From Candidatus Liberibacter africanus PTSAPSY (GTDB lineage Bacteria > Pseudomonadota > Alphaproteobacteria > Rhizobiales > Rhizobiaceae): 64,000 bases of DNA. The stretch is from positions 494,501-558,500 of the forward strand of contig NZ_CP004021.1 of assembly GCF_001021085.1 (NCBI RefSeq), read 5' to 3'. Shown here piece after piece: positions 1 through 8,938 of the stretch. Within the stretch, counting starts at the first letter, position 1. Each line of letters starts with the position of its first letter. The position numbers were made by a program, and so were the translations under genes. The notes under the pieces were generated by a model. That model saw only the letters and a list, made by a program, of their open reading frames with translations, was not told the DNA's origin and did not search any database.

Positions 1-305
1 AGATTCACAACAAGATTCTCAATGAAATTCTCAGGAGATTCCTTGATAAAGGATACCTCTACTCTCCCTAGCTCCGGCTCAAAAGAAACAACATGCAGAA
101 AATCCAGCAACATATCTTTCATTTTATAATCATTATTCTTCTCACATAATGCGATTAATCGACCTTTACAATCATTTGAAGCACAAGATCTATATTGTTT
201 CGCCATAATATGATCCTCGGTTGTCGACAATTTTTTATCCGAGGATATATCCTTTTGAAGTAAGCTATCACCAATCGATAGCGAAGGATAATTCAATTCA
301 TCAAG
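1..305 (-). CDS. dnaX: DnaX tau-specific C-terminal region in the -1 frame (partial, runs off window)
   Basis: Downstream of the A-run in dnaX, the -1 frame is open from the slip site to base 1 and continues beyond the window. It encodes a short linker, then a segment containing LLDFLHVVSFEPELGRVEVS. This resembles the C-terminal domain of alphaproteobacterial tau, where a 'hxHLVRFEPGRIE'-like strand is typical. There is no plausible separate start with a ribosome binding site. The simplest reading is therefore a tau extension reached by ribosomal or transcriptional slippage; the alternative is a gene broken by a one-base indel. The linker, about 40 residues, is much shorter than the usual proline-rich one. 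Tau carries the contacts to the polymerase core and DnaB, so loss would be expected to be harmful. Confidence 0.75.
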
Positions 306-317
306 TTTTTTTTTTTC
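264..317 (-). promoter_or_regulatory. Candidate -1 frameshift/slippage site of dnaX: A11 run plus downstream hairpin
   Basis: On the coding (minus) strand an AAG codon is followed by 11 A and then C (306-316 on the plus strand). In frame 0 this ends as A AAA AAC, a canonical X XXY YYZ heptamer; several A AAA AAA heptamers precede it. About 22 nt downstream a 6-bp stem (GCTATC/GATAGC, 7-nt loop, 264-282) could act as a stimulator, though that spacing is longer than usual. No Shine-Dalgarno-like stimulator is evident upstream. The run is also long enough for RNA polymerase slippage, as known for Thermus dnaX. Confidence 0.6.
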
Positions 318-1411
318 TTTTCTGCCACAATATGGTGTGCAATCTCTTCTGGAGAAGGCAATTGAACAGAATGTGCTAAACGTATTAAAACCATTTCAAC
401 AGCTTCCATAGGATGCGAAAAACCTTCTATTTCAGCAATACCTTTCAAAATCATCTGCCAAAAACGAGAAAGAAAGGTAACTGATACTACCTTTGAATAT
501 TCCAACGCTCGTGAATTTTCCGCTTCACTATATAGCAAAGTATCTGCCATCTCTGGAATATATTTAATTCTCGTAACTAAATGAGTGAAATCAGCAAGAT
601 CATGAAGAACAACTGAAGGATTGACGCCAGAATCATATTGCGAAGAAAATTCTTGCAAAGCATTGACAACATCTCCTTTTATCAAATACTCGAACAAGTC
701 CATTATTCTGTTGCGGTCAGCCAACGCAAGCATTAAACGAACGCTAGAAACAGCAATCTTATCCTCACATTGGGCAATAGCCTGATCCAACAAAGACAAT
801 CCATCACGTGCAGACCCCTCAGATGCTCGCGCTATCATGACAACAGCTTCATGATCGAATTTTATTGATTCCCTGTGCAAAATTTTTGTAAATAATTCAA
901 TAAGATCTTTGATAGATATACGATGCAAATCAAATCTCTGGCATCGCGAGAGTACTGTCATTGGAACTTTACGAATTTCTGTAGTAGCAAAAATGAATTT
1001 TACATGTGGAGGAGGCTCTTCAAGGGTTTTTAAAAGGCCATTAAAAGCAGATGTCGACAACATCTGTACTTCATCCATAATATAAACCTTAAAACGAGCC
1101 GAAAAAGGCTTATAATAAATTTGATCAATAATTTCACGAACATCATCTATACTTGTATGAGAAGCAGCATCCAATTCAACTACATCAACATGACTTCCCT
1201 GTATTATGGCCTGACAATGTTCTCCAAATCCACTAAATTTTACTGTAGGATAATCTATATGATCTGTTTTGTAATTCAAAGATCGCGCAATAATCCGAGC
1301 AGTAGTCGTTTTTCCAATACCTCTTGTACCAGACAGCATATAAGATTGCGCTATACGACCCAATTTAAAAGCATTGTTCAGAGTCTTAATCATGGGTTGC
1401 TGGCCCACCAT
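293..1411 (-). CDS. dnaX: DNA polymerase III gamma/tau subunit, frame-0 (gamma-like) product
   Basis: This is the clamp-loader ATPase that loads the beta sliding clamp at the replication fork. The visible AAA+ motifs are a P-loop GTRGIGKTT, a DEVQML Walker B/DEVH-type box, and the sensor/SRC segment VLSRCQRF; the domain III region follows. The frame ends in KKKKNLMN right after a run of 11 A, giving a gamma-sized protein. Read -1 at that run, translation continues into a tau-type tail (next entry). The family N-terminal peptide LARKYRPQSFAD is encoded in the same frame upstream of the first ATG (codons up to about 1447), so the true start must lie upstream. No ATG, GTG or TTG exists there before the stop at 1499-1501; ATT (1450) or CTG (1477) are possible starts. 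The SRP RNA gene lies just upstream, as in other Rhizobiales. Identity is sure; the start is not. Confidence 0.93.
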   Translation of the reverse strand: MVGQQPMIKTLNNAFKLGRIAQSYMLSGTRGIGKTTTARIIARSLNYKTDHIDYPTVKFSGFGEHCQAIIQGSHVDVVELDAASHTSIDDVREIIDQIYYKPFSARFKVYIMDEVQMLSTSAFNGLLKTLEEPPPHVKFIFATTEIRKVPMTVLSRCQRFDLHRISIKDLIELFTKILHRESIKFDHEAVVMIARASEGSARDGLSLLDQAIAQCEDKIAVSSVRLMLALADRNRIMDLFEYLIKGDVVNALQEFSSQYDSGVNPSVVLHDLADFTHLVTRIKYIPEMADTLLYSEAENSRALEYSKVVSVTFLSRFWQMILKGIAEIEGFSHPMEAVEMVLIRLAHSVQLPSPEEIAHHIVAEKKKKNLMN

Positions 1412-1520
1412 ATCCGCAAAACTCTGAGGACGGTATTTTCGCGCTAAAATACAATAATTATTTGCAAATGTAGACAGGGGGGAAATTCTCTCACATTTTT
1501 AACAAGCCAAAAACTTAATA

Positions 1521-1620
1521 CGAGAGGCTGAAAAAAACAACCCACCATAACATTGCTAGAGCTGCTTCTTTCCAGACCTGACTCGATTCACAAAAATAGC
1601 GTCCATCTTCCAACCTCTCG
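1521..1620 (-). ncRNA. ffs: Signal recognition particle RNA, small bacterial 4.5S type
   Basis: The minus-strand sequence contains the conserved SRP RNA apical domain CAGGTCTGGAAAGAAGCAGC, with a GGAA tetraloop and the asymmetric internal loop that binds Ffh. The ends pair as CGAGAGG with CCTCTCG, setting the limits at about 100 nt. A T-rich stretch precedes the 3' strand. Its position directly upstream of dnaX on the same strand is the usual Rhizobiales arrangement. A GATAAT hexamer 6 nt before the 5' end may be the -10 box; a TTGACT lies 22 bp further up, too far for a good -35. The RNA targets signal-peptide and membrane proteins to SecYEG with Ffh/FtsY. Confidence 0.93.
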
Positions 1621-1793
1621 ACACAATTATCAGGGATATTAATATAAAAAACAAGTCAATATCTCCAACTATTGCATTAAATTTTTTAATTTTCATTCCC
1701 TGCGGGGGAAACATTCACTCTTTATATCTCACATTGATAATATCTCTGATTAAATATAATTTTTCTTGCTTTACATAATAACAAGAATAGATC

Positions 1794-2378
1794 ATGATCC
1801 CTACTGATAAAAAAATACTCTGCAACTTAGATATGAGAAAATATATGCCTAAAATACTGCAAAATTTTCTTTTTTTTACACTAGCAATACATTTTTATTT
1901 AGCACTTACTCCTGATGTCTCCCATAGTGAACAAACATTTGATAAAAAAATCATACCACGTTTTGTAACAATTAAAGCTAACCGCGCTAATTCACGTATA
2001 GGACCTGGAATGATGTATTCTGTTGTTTGCACATACTTAACAAGAGGGCTTCCGGTTGAAGTTTTGAAAGAATATGAAAATTGGAGACAAATCCGTGATT
2101 TTGATGGCACCGTTGGTTGGATAAACAAAAGTTTACTTTCCAACAAACGTTCTGCTATCGTTTCTCCATGGGATCGTAAAACAAAAAATTTAATTTACGT
2201 TAATATATATAAAAACCCAGACATACAATCCTTGATCGTCGCTCAAGTAGAGCCTGGAGTTTTACTAACAATACGTGAGTGTTCGGGGGAATGGTGTTTC
2301 GGACACAATTCAGATATAGAGGGATGGATTAAGCAACAAAAGATTTGGGGAACATATCCCAGTGAAATATTTAAGTAG
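1794..2378 (+). CDS. Secreted bacterial SH3-domain protein
   Basis: This 194-residue protein has an N-terminal hydrophobic segment (about residues 21-42), consistent with a Sec signal peptide. Two SH3b-like repeats follow, roughly 55-115 and 135-190. The first shows the typical NSRIGPG...V and WRQIRDFDGTVGWI pattern; the second has GEWCFGHNSDIEGWI. Such proteins in Rhizobiales are periplasmic and thought to bind peptidoglycan or proteins, but the precise role is unknown. An internal ATG at 1833 is an alternative start that would still keep the signal segment. It sits alone between ffs and kdsB, and kdsB starts 125 bp downstream on the same strand. Confidence 0.82.
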   Translation: MIPTDKKILCNLDMRKYMPKILQNFLFFTLAIHFYLALTPDVSHSEQTFDKKIIPRFVTIKANRANSRIGPGMMYSVVCTYLTRGLPVEVLKEYENWRQIRDFDGTVGWINKSLLSNKRSAIVSPWDRKTKNLIYVNIYKNPDIQSLIVAQVEPGVLLTIRECSGEWCFGHNSDIEGWIKQQKIWGTYPSEIFK

Positions 2379-2503
2379 ACAAAAAAATCCATGTAATGCA
2401 ATCAATTTATTATTAATTATCATAATGTATGTGAGTAGATCATCTTAAGATTTCCCCCTATATCCTCATATTTAATATAATTCATTCTGAGGGAAAAAAG
2501 TAC

Positions 2504-3274
2504 ATGATAGATCCACAAGACAATAAAAACGTTCTTATTATCATTCCAGCTCGCATACAATCAACAAGACTTCCTAAAAAAATTCTTGCAGACATAAATG
2601 GGCTTCCTATGATATTGCATACTGCAATTCGTGCACGCAAAGCAAATATTGGACGTGTAATAATCGCTGTTGATGACAATAAGACAAATGAAATTGTATC
2701 ACAGGCAGGATTCGAATCAGTGATGACAAATACATGTCATAAGTCAGGATCTGATCGCATATTTGAAGCATTAAATATTGTAGATCCAAAAAAAAACGCC
2801 CAAATTATTGTAAATATGCAAGCAGATATTCCAAATATAGAACCTGAAATTGTGGCGTCTGTACTCATTCCTCTACAAAATCCAACAGTTGATATAGGAA
2901 CCATCGCGACAGAAATTCATGATGACAAAGATCAAGATGACCCTAATATTGTCAAAGTAGTATCTTCTCCTTCTGAAAATGAATGTTTGCGTGCGCTATA
3001 TTTTACACGCACTAAAACTCCATATGGGATAGGACCGTTTTATCAACATATCGGCATGTATGCTTATAGACGTGAATCATTAGAACGTTTTACTAAACTC
3101 TCTCCTTCTATTCTAGAAAAAAGAGAATCCCTAGAACAATTACGTGCTTTAGAAGATAGTATGCGTATCGATGTGAAAATAGTGTGTTCGAATGCAATTA
3201 GTGTTGATACTGCAGATGATCTAGAAAAAGCACGTACTTTAATATCTTATGATTTTTACAAAGATTTTTTATAG
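2504..3274 (+). CDS. kdsB: 3-deoxy-manno-octulosonate cytidylyltransferase (CMP-KDO synthetase)
   Basis: The enzyme activates KDO with CTP to CMP-KDO, the donor for the inner core of LPS. The nucleotide-binding start IIPARIQSTRLPKKIL, the central MQADIPNIEPE motif (usually 'xQGDxP', here with Ala-Asp), and HIGMYAYRRESLERF are all family hallmarks. Its 256 residues match the usual length of about 250. A GAGGG ribosome binding site lies 9-15 nt before the ATG. It is convergent with recF. It belongs functionally with the lipid A genes at 4.5-8.9 kb. Confidence 0.95.
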   Translation: MIDPQDNKNVLIIIPARIQSTRLPKKILADINGLPMILHTAIRARKANIGRVIIAVDDNKTNEIVSQAGFESVMTNTCHKSGSDRIFEALNIVDPKKNAQIIVNMQADIPNIEPEIVASVLIPLQNPTVDIGTIATEIHDDKDQDDPNIVKVVSSPSENECLRALYFTRTKTPYGIGPFYQHIGMYAYRRESLERFTKLSPSILEKRESLEQLRALEDSMRIDVKIVCSNAISVDTADDLEKARTLISYDFYKDFL

Positions 3275-3332
3275 AACAATATTTATAAAAATAGAACATC
3301 TACCATGAAACAGGCATTTCAACCATTAACAC

Positions 3333-4460
3333 TCAAATATAAAATGCTTGATTATTATAAACACGCATAAATGTTGCTTTTTTATTGAGATAATCAAAAC
3401 TGGATTTATCCGTTCCTGTCATGAAAATTTGACTTCCTATATCAGTAACAATGCGAAAAAGTGCGTTGCGCTTATCTTCATCAAGATGCGCAGAAATTTC
3501 ATCTAACAATAAAATTGGAGCAAAACCAGTTGTATTAGATATTAAGCGTGCATGCGCTAAAAAAATACTTACTAAAACAACCTTTTGTTCTCCTGTTGAA
3601 CCATGAACTATATTTATATCTTTACTACGATAATTAACAACCAAATCACTTCGGTGAGGCCCTATTAAAGTACGCCTCGCAATGGAATCCACCTTACGTC
3701 CATCAAAAAGTTTTTTTGCATACTCTTCCCTGAGTTCATCAAAAGATTGATTAAATGTTTTATCAAGAAATCCTGTTATATTTAATTCAATATGAGGAAA
3801 TTGTTCTTTTTGTATATATTCCGTTATTAAAGAAGAAAGTGCATTGATCATTTTTACACGTGCAATATCTATTTCTACTCCTAATTCTGCCATTTTCGAT
3901 TCAATACTACTACACCACGATGGATCAAAGCCCCCTTCAGATAACAAACTATTGCGTCCACGCATCAAATGCTCAAAATCAATCATACGACGCCTATGTC
4001 TTGGATCAATTGCAAAAACCATTCTATCAAGGAAACGACGTCTTTCTATAGAAACTCCACTAAAAATTCGATCCATTGAAGGAACAAGCCAACTAATCCT
4101 CAAGTGCTTATTTAATTCGTCTACAACACGTATTGTAACATCATTGATCTGCAAACATCGTATACTTCTATCATCTTTTGTCTCTAGTTTTATAGATATA
4201 TCTGCTAACCCTTCCATCCCTTCTATACTTGAAAAAGTAGAAAACAGCGAAGAAGACCCCATCCGAGTTACATCTGAATACGATGCACGACGAAATCCTC
4301 GCCCAGGAGATAAGAATGATATCGCTTCTAAAATATTTGTTTTCCCCGCTCCATTATCTCCAATGAAAATAGTTTGTTGAGCATCAAATACTAAACGTAA
4401 CGAAGCATAATTGCGGAATTCATTAATATTTAAACGCTTAATCTTAACTTGATTGGTCAT
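3333..4460 (-). CDS. recF: DNA replication and repair protein RecF
   Basis: RecF is an SMC-like ATPase that acts with RecO and RecR to load RecA at single-strand gaps. The N-terminus has RLNINEFRNYASL and a Walker A GDNGAGKTNILEAI; LSPGRGFR follows. Near the C-terminus come the ABC signature-like GSTGEQKVVLVS and the Walker B LLLDEISAHLD. At 375 residues it is full length. It stands as a single gene, not in the dnaA-dnaN-recF order of many bacteria, as is usual in Rhizobiales. It is separated from lpxB by 93 bp. Confidence 0.97.
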   Translation of the reverse strand: MTNQVKIKRLNINEFRNYASLRLVFDAQQTIFIGDNGAGKTNILEAISFLSPGRGFRRASYSDVTRMGSSSLFSTFSSIEGMEGLADISIKLETKDDRSIRCLQINDVTIRVVDELNKHLRISWLVPSMDRIFSGVSIERRRFLDRMVFAIDPRHRRRMIDFEHLMRGRNSLLSEGGFDPSWCSSIESKMAELGVEIDIARVKMINALSSLITEYIQKEQFPHIELNITGFLDKTFNQSFDELREEYAKKLFDGRKVDSIARRTLIGPHRSDLVVNYRSKDINIVHGSTGEQKVVLVSIFLAHARLISNTTGFAPILLLDEISAHLDEDKRNALFRIVTDIGSQIFMTGTDKSSFDYLNKKATFMRVYNNQAFYI

Positions 4461-4540
4461 AATTTAATTGTTGGATAAAATATGTCATAAAGTAAACAGC
4501 GATATAATAAAAAATCTATTTTCAGTGGTTGCCATTCAAT

Positions 4541-4565
4541 GATAGGGAAACCTCTATTCCCTATC
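4541..4565 (-). terminator. Perfect 9-bp hairpin spanning the lpxB stop codon
   Basis: GATAGGGAA and TTCCCTATC form a perfect 9-bp stem with a 7-nt loop, and the lpxB stop codon lies inside it. It marks the 3' end of the long rpsB-to-lpxB block. There is no T-run after it on the minus strand, so it is more likely an RNA-stability or Rho-dependent 3'-end element than a simple intrinsic terminator. Confidence 0.45.
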
Positions 4566-5711
4566 TAGCACCTGCAACACTACTTCTGCTGCCATATGAC
4601 CAGCTGGTTTCGTTGTATTCATATAACTCCACAACTTTTCAAAACCATGCAACATAGCACGACGTTGCAAAGTATCATGGGATAACCTTTCAATCCAACG
4701 CACCAATGCTTCGGAACGAATCATATTATTAAAATACTCCGGGACTAGAGGATAATCAACAATAAGATTAGGTAAAGCCGCAGTCCATGTTTTTATATAA
4801 AAACTCAAAAGATTCACAATCCAATCTGATTTATAAATAGAAACAACAGGAATGCCACACAGTGCTAATTCCAAAATAACCGTTCCAGATGCCGCTATTG
4901 CAGCATCACATTTCATGAATACCTTTTCTTTTTTTTCTATATCAAAAATAATCTCGGGAGCTATATCCCATTTTGAAACTATCGTACGCACAAGATTTTC
5001 CTGCGAAGGTACTGTAACTAATGCAAATTTAATAGAGGGATTCCTCAAGACCAAAGAACGTACAGCCTGTTCAAAAACAGGCAAAATTTTAGAAATTTCC
5101 TTAGCACGCGATCCAGGCAATAAGAGTATTGTTTTCTGTTGAGAAGAATTATTATGTCTTTTACTTTGTTGATTATATATTTTTAATACCGAAGAGTTGC
5201 TGCTTAAAGGATGACCAACAAACGTAGTATAAGGACCTCCTAACCTCTGCATAGCCTCTTTTTCAAAAGGAAGAATAGATATAACCTGATTAATATATGC
5301 ACACATCGCATGTGCACGCCCTTCACGCCATGCCCAAACACTTGGACAAACATAGTTAACAATCGGGATGTTCGGTAATTTTTTTCGAACACGCTTTGCA
5401 ACACGATGTGTAAAATCAGGATTATCAACAATCAACAAAACATCTGGTTGAGAAGAAACAATTAATTCTACAGTTTGATTAATACGCAAAATAAACCGAG
5501 GCAAATGTCTGATAACTTGCATAATTCCCATCACTGATAATTCAGAAAAATCGAATAAAGACACAAGCCCTTCTTTTTTCAAAGAATCACCTCCAACACC
5601 TACTAAATCTACAGGGGAAGGTACCATTTCCTTAATTCGCTTTATCAAATCACCAGCAAGAAGATCTCCTGATATTTCACCAACAATAACAGCAATCTTC
5701 AGCGAATTCAT
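4554..5711 (-). CDS. lpxB: Lipid-A-disaccharide synthase
   Basis: This GT-B (GT19) glycosyltransferase joins UDP-2,3-diacylglucosamine and lipid X to the tetraacyl disaccharide of lipid A at the inner membrane. The N-terminus has IAVIVGEISGDLLAG (the family 'xAGExSGDxxG' motif); NYVCPSVWAWREGRA, LLPGSRAKEI and AASGTVILELA are further hallmarks. At 385 residues it is full length. Its ATG overlaps the lpxI stop by 4 bp (ATGA), so the two are translationally coupled. In free-living Rhizobiales gltA often follows; here the block ends. Confidence 0.97.
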   Translation of the reverse strand: MNSLKIAVIVGEISGDLLAGDLIKRIKEMVPSPVDLVGVGGDSLKKEGLVSLFDFSELSVMGIMQVIRHLPRFILRINQTVELIVSSQPDVLLIVDNPDFTHRVAKRVRKKLPNIPIVNYVCPSVWAWREGRAHAMCAYINQVISILPFEKEAMQRLGGPYTTFVGHPLSSNSSVLKIYNQQSKRHNNSSQQKTILLLPGSRAKEISKILPVFEQAVRSLVLRNPSIKFALVTVPSQENLVRTIVSKWDIAPEIIFDIEKKEKVFMKCDAAIAASGTVILELALCGIPVVSIYKSDWIVNLLSFYIKTWTAALPNLIVDYPLVPEYFNNMIRSEALVRWIERLSHDTLQRRAMLHGFEKLWSYMNTTKPAGHMAAEVVLQVLDRE

Positions 5712-6553
5712 ATGGCAAATTCACGATCTATACCAAATATAAAAATACCTGCTTCATCTGCATGTTTTTTTACAAGTTCTTTTTCCAAAACAAGAGATTT
5801 CCCGGCTTCTAAAGCAATACCAGAAAGACCTGCTCTAATCACATTTTGCACTGTTTTTTCGCCAATAGAAGGTAAATCAGCACGCATATCTTGTTGAGAT
5901 TTACATATCTTTACCAACACTCCAGAAGTTCCAGCGATAATCTTTCCATTATTTCTGCAATCCACAATGCGTTGTAACATAGAATCAGTCCCTTCAATAC
6001 CTTCTAAAGCTACAACTCTACCTCCGATACTAATCACAGATTGTCCAATATCAAGCTCAGATAAAGCCTCTGCTGATTTCATAGCAACCAATATATCTCG
6101 TCTATTATCCTTACTAGGAATACAAGCACTCAAAGAACCTTTTTGCGCTAACAAATCAGGGACAATATCATGTGCTCCGATGACACTAACTCCATAACTC
6201 TCAAGAAAATCAATGATTGATTTAAGAAGAGCAGCATCTCCTCCAGAGACTACCTGCCATATCATCTTTGACACCCTAAACGAATCCTTAATGGAAAAAC
6301 ACAAATCTCGTACACTAGGACGAATACTGATCGCCCCCGCCAAAACAATCCGACCTATATTATACTTATCTAAAATTGATCGCAAAACACAAAAATCACC
6401 CAACGGCAATGTTTGACACTCAAAATCTTCCCAATCAAAAGAACACTCATTTAAAACTGATGCAATGACAGGCTCATCATTGTTCAATCTAGATGTTCTA
6501 GCAAGATAATAAGGCAACATACCAGAACCAGCGATGATAAGAAGACGTTTCAC
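5708..6553 (-). CDS. lpxI: UDP-2,3-diacylglucosamine diphosphatase LpxI
   Basis: LpxI hydrolyses UDP-2,3-diacylglucosamine to lipid X and UMP. It replaces LpxH in alphaproteobacteria and supplies the substrate of the next gene, lpxB. The start LLIIAGSGMLPYYLA, the central GRVVALEGIEGTDSML and the late LPSIGEKTVQNVI are typical of the LpxI (DUF1009) family. The frame is open to 6583, inside lpxA. I chose the GTG at 6553 because it places the conserved LLIIAGSG at the expected N-terminus, sits 8 bp after the lpxA stop and has an AGG upstream. The earlier start would give 291 residues. Confidence is high for function, moderate for the start. Confidence 0.92.
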   Translation of the reverse strand: MKRLLIIAGSGMLPYYLARTSRLNNDEPVIASVLNECSFDWEDFECQTLPLGDFCVLRSILDKYNIGRIVLAGAISIRPSVRDLCFSIKDSFRVSKMIWQVVSGGDAALLKSIIDFLESYGVSVIGAHDIVPDLLAQKGSLSACIPSKDNRRDILVAMKSAEALSELDIGQSVISIGGRVVALEGIEGTDSMLQRIVDCRNNGKIIAGTSGVLVKICKSQQDMRADLPSIGEKTVQNVIRAGLSGIALEAGKSLVLEKELVKKHADEAGIFIFGIDREFAI

Positions 6554-6561
6554 ATATAAAC

Positions 6562-7377
6562 CTATTTTCTTGAACGTTCCCAAATAGAAAGTGGACGCTT
6601 GCGATCAGAAACTATAAAATTAACTATATCTAATACCTCAGGATAATTACACTTCTGTTCGCGAATAATTTCTGCATTCTTATGGACACTATCACCTTGC
6701 TGAAAAATCATTTTGTATGTGTCTCTAATGAGATGGATTATTTCTTTACTAAAACCAGCACGTTTCATTGCTACGACATTAACACCTCTAATTGATCCTG
6801 GATTACCATTCAAAGCACCATATGGCGTAACATCGTAAGTAACACCTGACATTCCCCCAATAAAGGAATATTTCCCAACATGAACAAATTGATGCACAGC
6901 AGAACCACCTCCAAAAACCGCTCCATCGTCAACAGTAACATGTCCCGCAATCATCACATTATTAGATAGAACTATACCATTTCCAATCCTACAATCATGC
7001 CCAATATGCGAATTAGCCAAAAAGAAATTATTGTCTCCTATAATGGTTTTTCCACCATGTTCAACCGTTCCTCTATTAATGGTTACTCCTTCACGAATCA
7101 CACATTTTTTCCCAATAATCAGCTCCGTACCAATAAAACTATCCCATATACTTTGTGTATCACCACCCAAAACAGCCATAGGAAAAACTCTTGTAAAATC
7201 CCCAATTTTAGTTTTTCCTGTTATGACACAATGCGATATCAACTCAACGCCATCACCAATCTCAACTTCCGATCCCACTATACAAAAAGGACCTATATAA
7301 CTATTCGAACCAATAGAAGCACCTTCTTCTACTATAGCTAGGGGATGAATAGTATAATCTTTGCAAACGCGAATCAT
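6562..7377 (-). CDS. lpxA: UDP-N-acetylglucosamine acyltransferase
   Basis: This is the first enzyme of lipid A synthesis, transferring a 3-hydroxyacyl chain from ACP to UDP-GlcNAc. The protein is a left-handed beta-helix built of hexapeptide repeats from about residue 10 to 190. It carries the catalytic-type His segment [12 protein letters not shown] and the [14 protein letters not shown] loop that binds substrate. An alpha-helical C-terminus follows. Its 271 residues are typical. The ATG overlaps the fabZ stop by 4 bp. Confidence 0.97.
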   Translation of the reverse strand: MIRVCKDYTIHPLAIVEEGASIGSNSYIGPFCIVGSEVEIGDGVELISHCVITGKTKIGDFTRVFPMAVLGGDTQSIWDSFIGTELIIGKKCVIREGVTINRGTVEHGGKTIIGDNNFFLANSHIGHDCRIGNGIVLSNNVMIAGHVTVDDGAVFGGGSAVHQFVHVGKYSFIGGMSGVTYDVTPYGALNGNPGSIRGVNVVAMKRAGFSKEIIHLIRDTYKMIFQQGDSVHKNAEIIREQKCNYPEVLDIVNFIVSDRKRPLSIWERSRK

Positions 7378-7847
7378 TCTTCTATTCTTTGCTCACGCAT
7401 AACCATAGCAGAGATCTCAGCTTCAGCGACAACTTTATCTTCAACTTTTGCAAGACAATTAAATTTCCAAAGATCAACACGATTGCGAATTTTATGTACA
7501 TGAAACTCCAAACGGTCTCCCGGGAAAACTGGTTTGCGAAAACGAGCCTTATCAATTGCAATTAAATATGCGGGTTCACGCTTATCAAAACCATTATGAA
7601 TCGCACAAATAGCACCTGCCGTTTGTGCCATGCCTTCAACAATAAGAATCCCAGGCATCACAGGCCTTCCTGGAAAATGACCCATAAAATGAGGCTCATT
7701 AAACGTGACATTTTTGATTCCTATAGCGAATTCATCGTTATGAATATCAATTATTTTATCCACAAGTAAAAAAGGATACCTATGGGGCAAATATCTCATT
7801 AATTCAACTATATCCTTTGCATCTAAACATGCAGATTTATCAACCAT
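7374..7847 (-). CDS. fabZ: 3-hydroxyacyl-ACP dehydratase FabZ
   Basis: FabZ removes water from 3-hydroxyacyl-ACP in fatty acid elongation and competes with LpxA and LpxD for that pool. The hot-dog fold motif [13 protein letters not shown] with the catalytic His in [14 protein letters not shown], followed by the MAQTAG helix, is clear. It has 157 residues, the normal size. It starts 1 bp after lpxD and is coupled to lpxA. Confidence 0.97.
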   Translation of the reverse strand: MVDKSACLDAKDIVELMRYLPHRYPFLLVDKIIDIHNDEFAIGIKNVTFNEPHFMGHFPGRPVMPGILIVEGMAQTAGAICAIHNGFDKREPAYLIAIDKARFRKPVFPGDRLEFHVHKIRNRVDLWKFNCLAKVEDKVVAEAEISAMVMREQRIEE

Positions 7848-7848
7848 T

Positions 7849-8901
7849 TTATCCCTTTACTTTACCATCAAAGTATTTACTCCGATTACTTAACATAACC
7901 ATATGACGAAGATATTCTCTTATAGGGCGAGCTGGGATACCACCATACGCTTGTCCCGTAGGAATATCCTTAACGACACCACTCTTAGCAGCAATTTGCA
8001 CGTTATCACCTACTTTGATGTGCCCTACAATACCAGTCTGCCCCGCTATCAATACATTATCACCAATATGCGAAGAACCAGCAATACCAACTTGACTAAC
8101 AATAATACATCCAAAACCTATATGGACATTGTGTCCTATTTGTACCTGATTATCAATCTTCGTATTTTCTCCAATAATAGTATCATCCATTGTACCACGA
8201 TCAATCGTACTATTAGCACCAATTTCCACATTATCCTGAATAATGACACGACCAATGTGAACTATTTTATGTATATCCGACTTATCCCGAGCGTATCCAA
8301 AACCGTCATTCCCGATTCTCACACCAGAATGCAAGATAACACTATTACCAATCAAGGATGAATAAACACTTGAGCCAGCACCAATACTACAATTGCGCCC
8401 AATTTTAACATTTGCACCTATAACAGATCCTGGCCCCACATACGTTCCGCGCCCAATCTCAACACCCGAACATATAACAGCCATTGGAGCAATCACAACT
8501 TCATCCTCAATCTTTACATCTTTTTCCAGAAACGCCTGTGGACTTATCCCTTCTAAAACAAAAGATGATTCCATACGCATTGCCCGTGGATATAAAATGG
8601 ATCCAGCAATCGCAAAAGAAACTTCTGGATTATCTGACACCAAACACGGTATATGCTCGGGAACAAACTGCTTAATCTCTTCGCTACAAATTACCGCAGA
8701 TGCCTTACACTTATCAATATTATCAAGAAAATTACGTGATTTAACGTAACAAATGTCTCCTGATAATGCACGCACAATCGGGGAAAGCGAATAGACAATC
8801 TTTTTGCCGAATTTTTCATCTGAAAGCGACGCTCTTATTCTCTTAGCCAAATCCATTAAGGAAATACCCTGATGAGACAAAAAAAACTTCAATCTCTGCA
8901 C
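7849..8901 (-). CDS. lpxD: UDP-3-O-(3-hydroxyacyl)glucosamine N-acyltransferase
   Basis: This acyltransferase adds the second 3-hydroxyacyl chain in lipid A synthesis. The N-terminal 100 residues form the uridine-binding domain; hexapeptide repeats follow from about 115 to 290, including the catalytic His region [14 protein letters not shown]. The C-terminal helix ends the protein. Its 350 residues are full length. It follows bamA after 37 bp; the chaperone gene skp, which sits between them in enterics, is absent. Confidence 0.96.
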   Translation of the reverse strand: MQRLKFFLSHQGISLMDLAKRIRASLSDEKFGKKIVYSLSPIVRALSGDICYVKSRNFLDNIDKCKASAVICSEEIKQFVPEHIPCLVSDNPEVSFAIAGSILYPRAMRMESSFVLEGISPQAFLEKDVKIEDEVVIAPMAVICSGVEIGRGTYVGPGSVIGANVKIGRNCSIGAGSSVYSSLIGNSVILHSGVRIGNDGFGYARDKSDIHKIVHIGRVIIQDNVEIGANSTIDRGTMDDTIIGENTKIDNQVQIGHNVHIGFGCIIVSQVGIAGSSHIGDNVLIAGQTGIVGHIKVGDNVQIAAKSGVVKDIPTGQAYGGIPARPIREYLRHMVMLSNRSKYFDGKVKG

Positions 8902-8938
8902 TCAAAAAATCCCTTTTATTCCTAAACCATTGATACAA

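Noticed and set aside
1121..1447. Plus-strand open frame of 108 codons opposite dnaX
   Set aside because: Shadow of dnaX with no family features; similar antisense frames over lpxA, lpxD, infB, pnp and ftsK were dropped for the same reason.
1652..1660. TTGACT as the -35 box of ffs
   Set aside because: It is 22 bp from the GATAAT hexamer, outside the normal 16-18 bp spacing.
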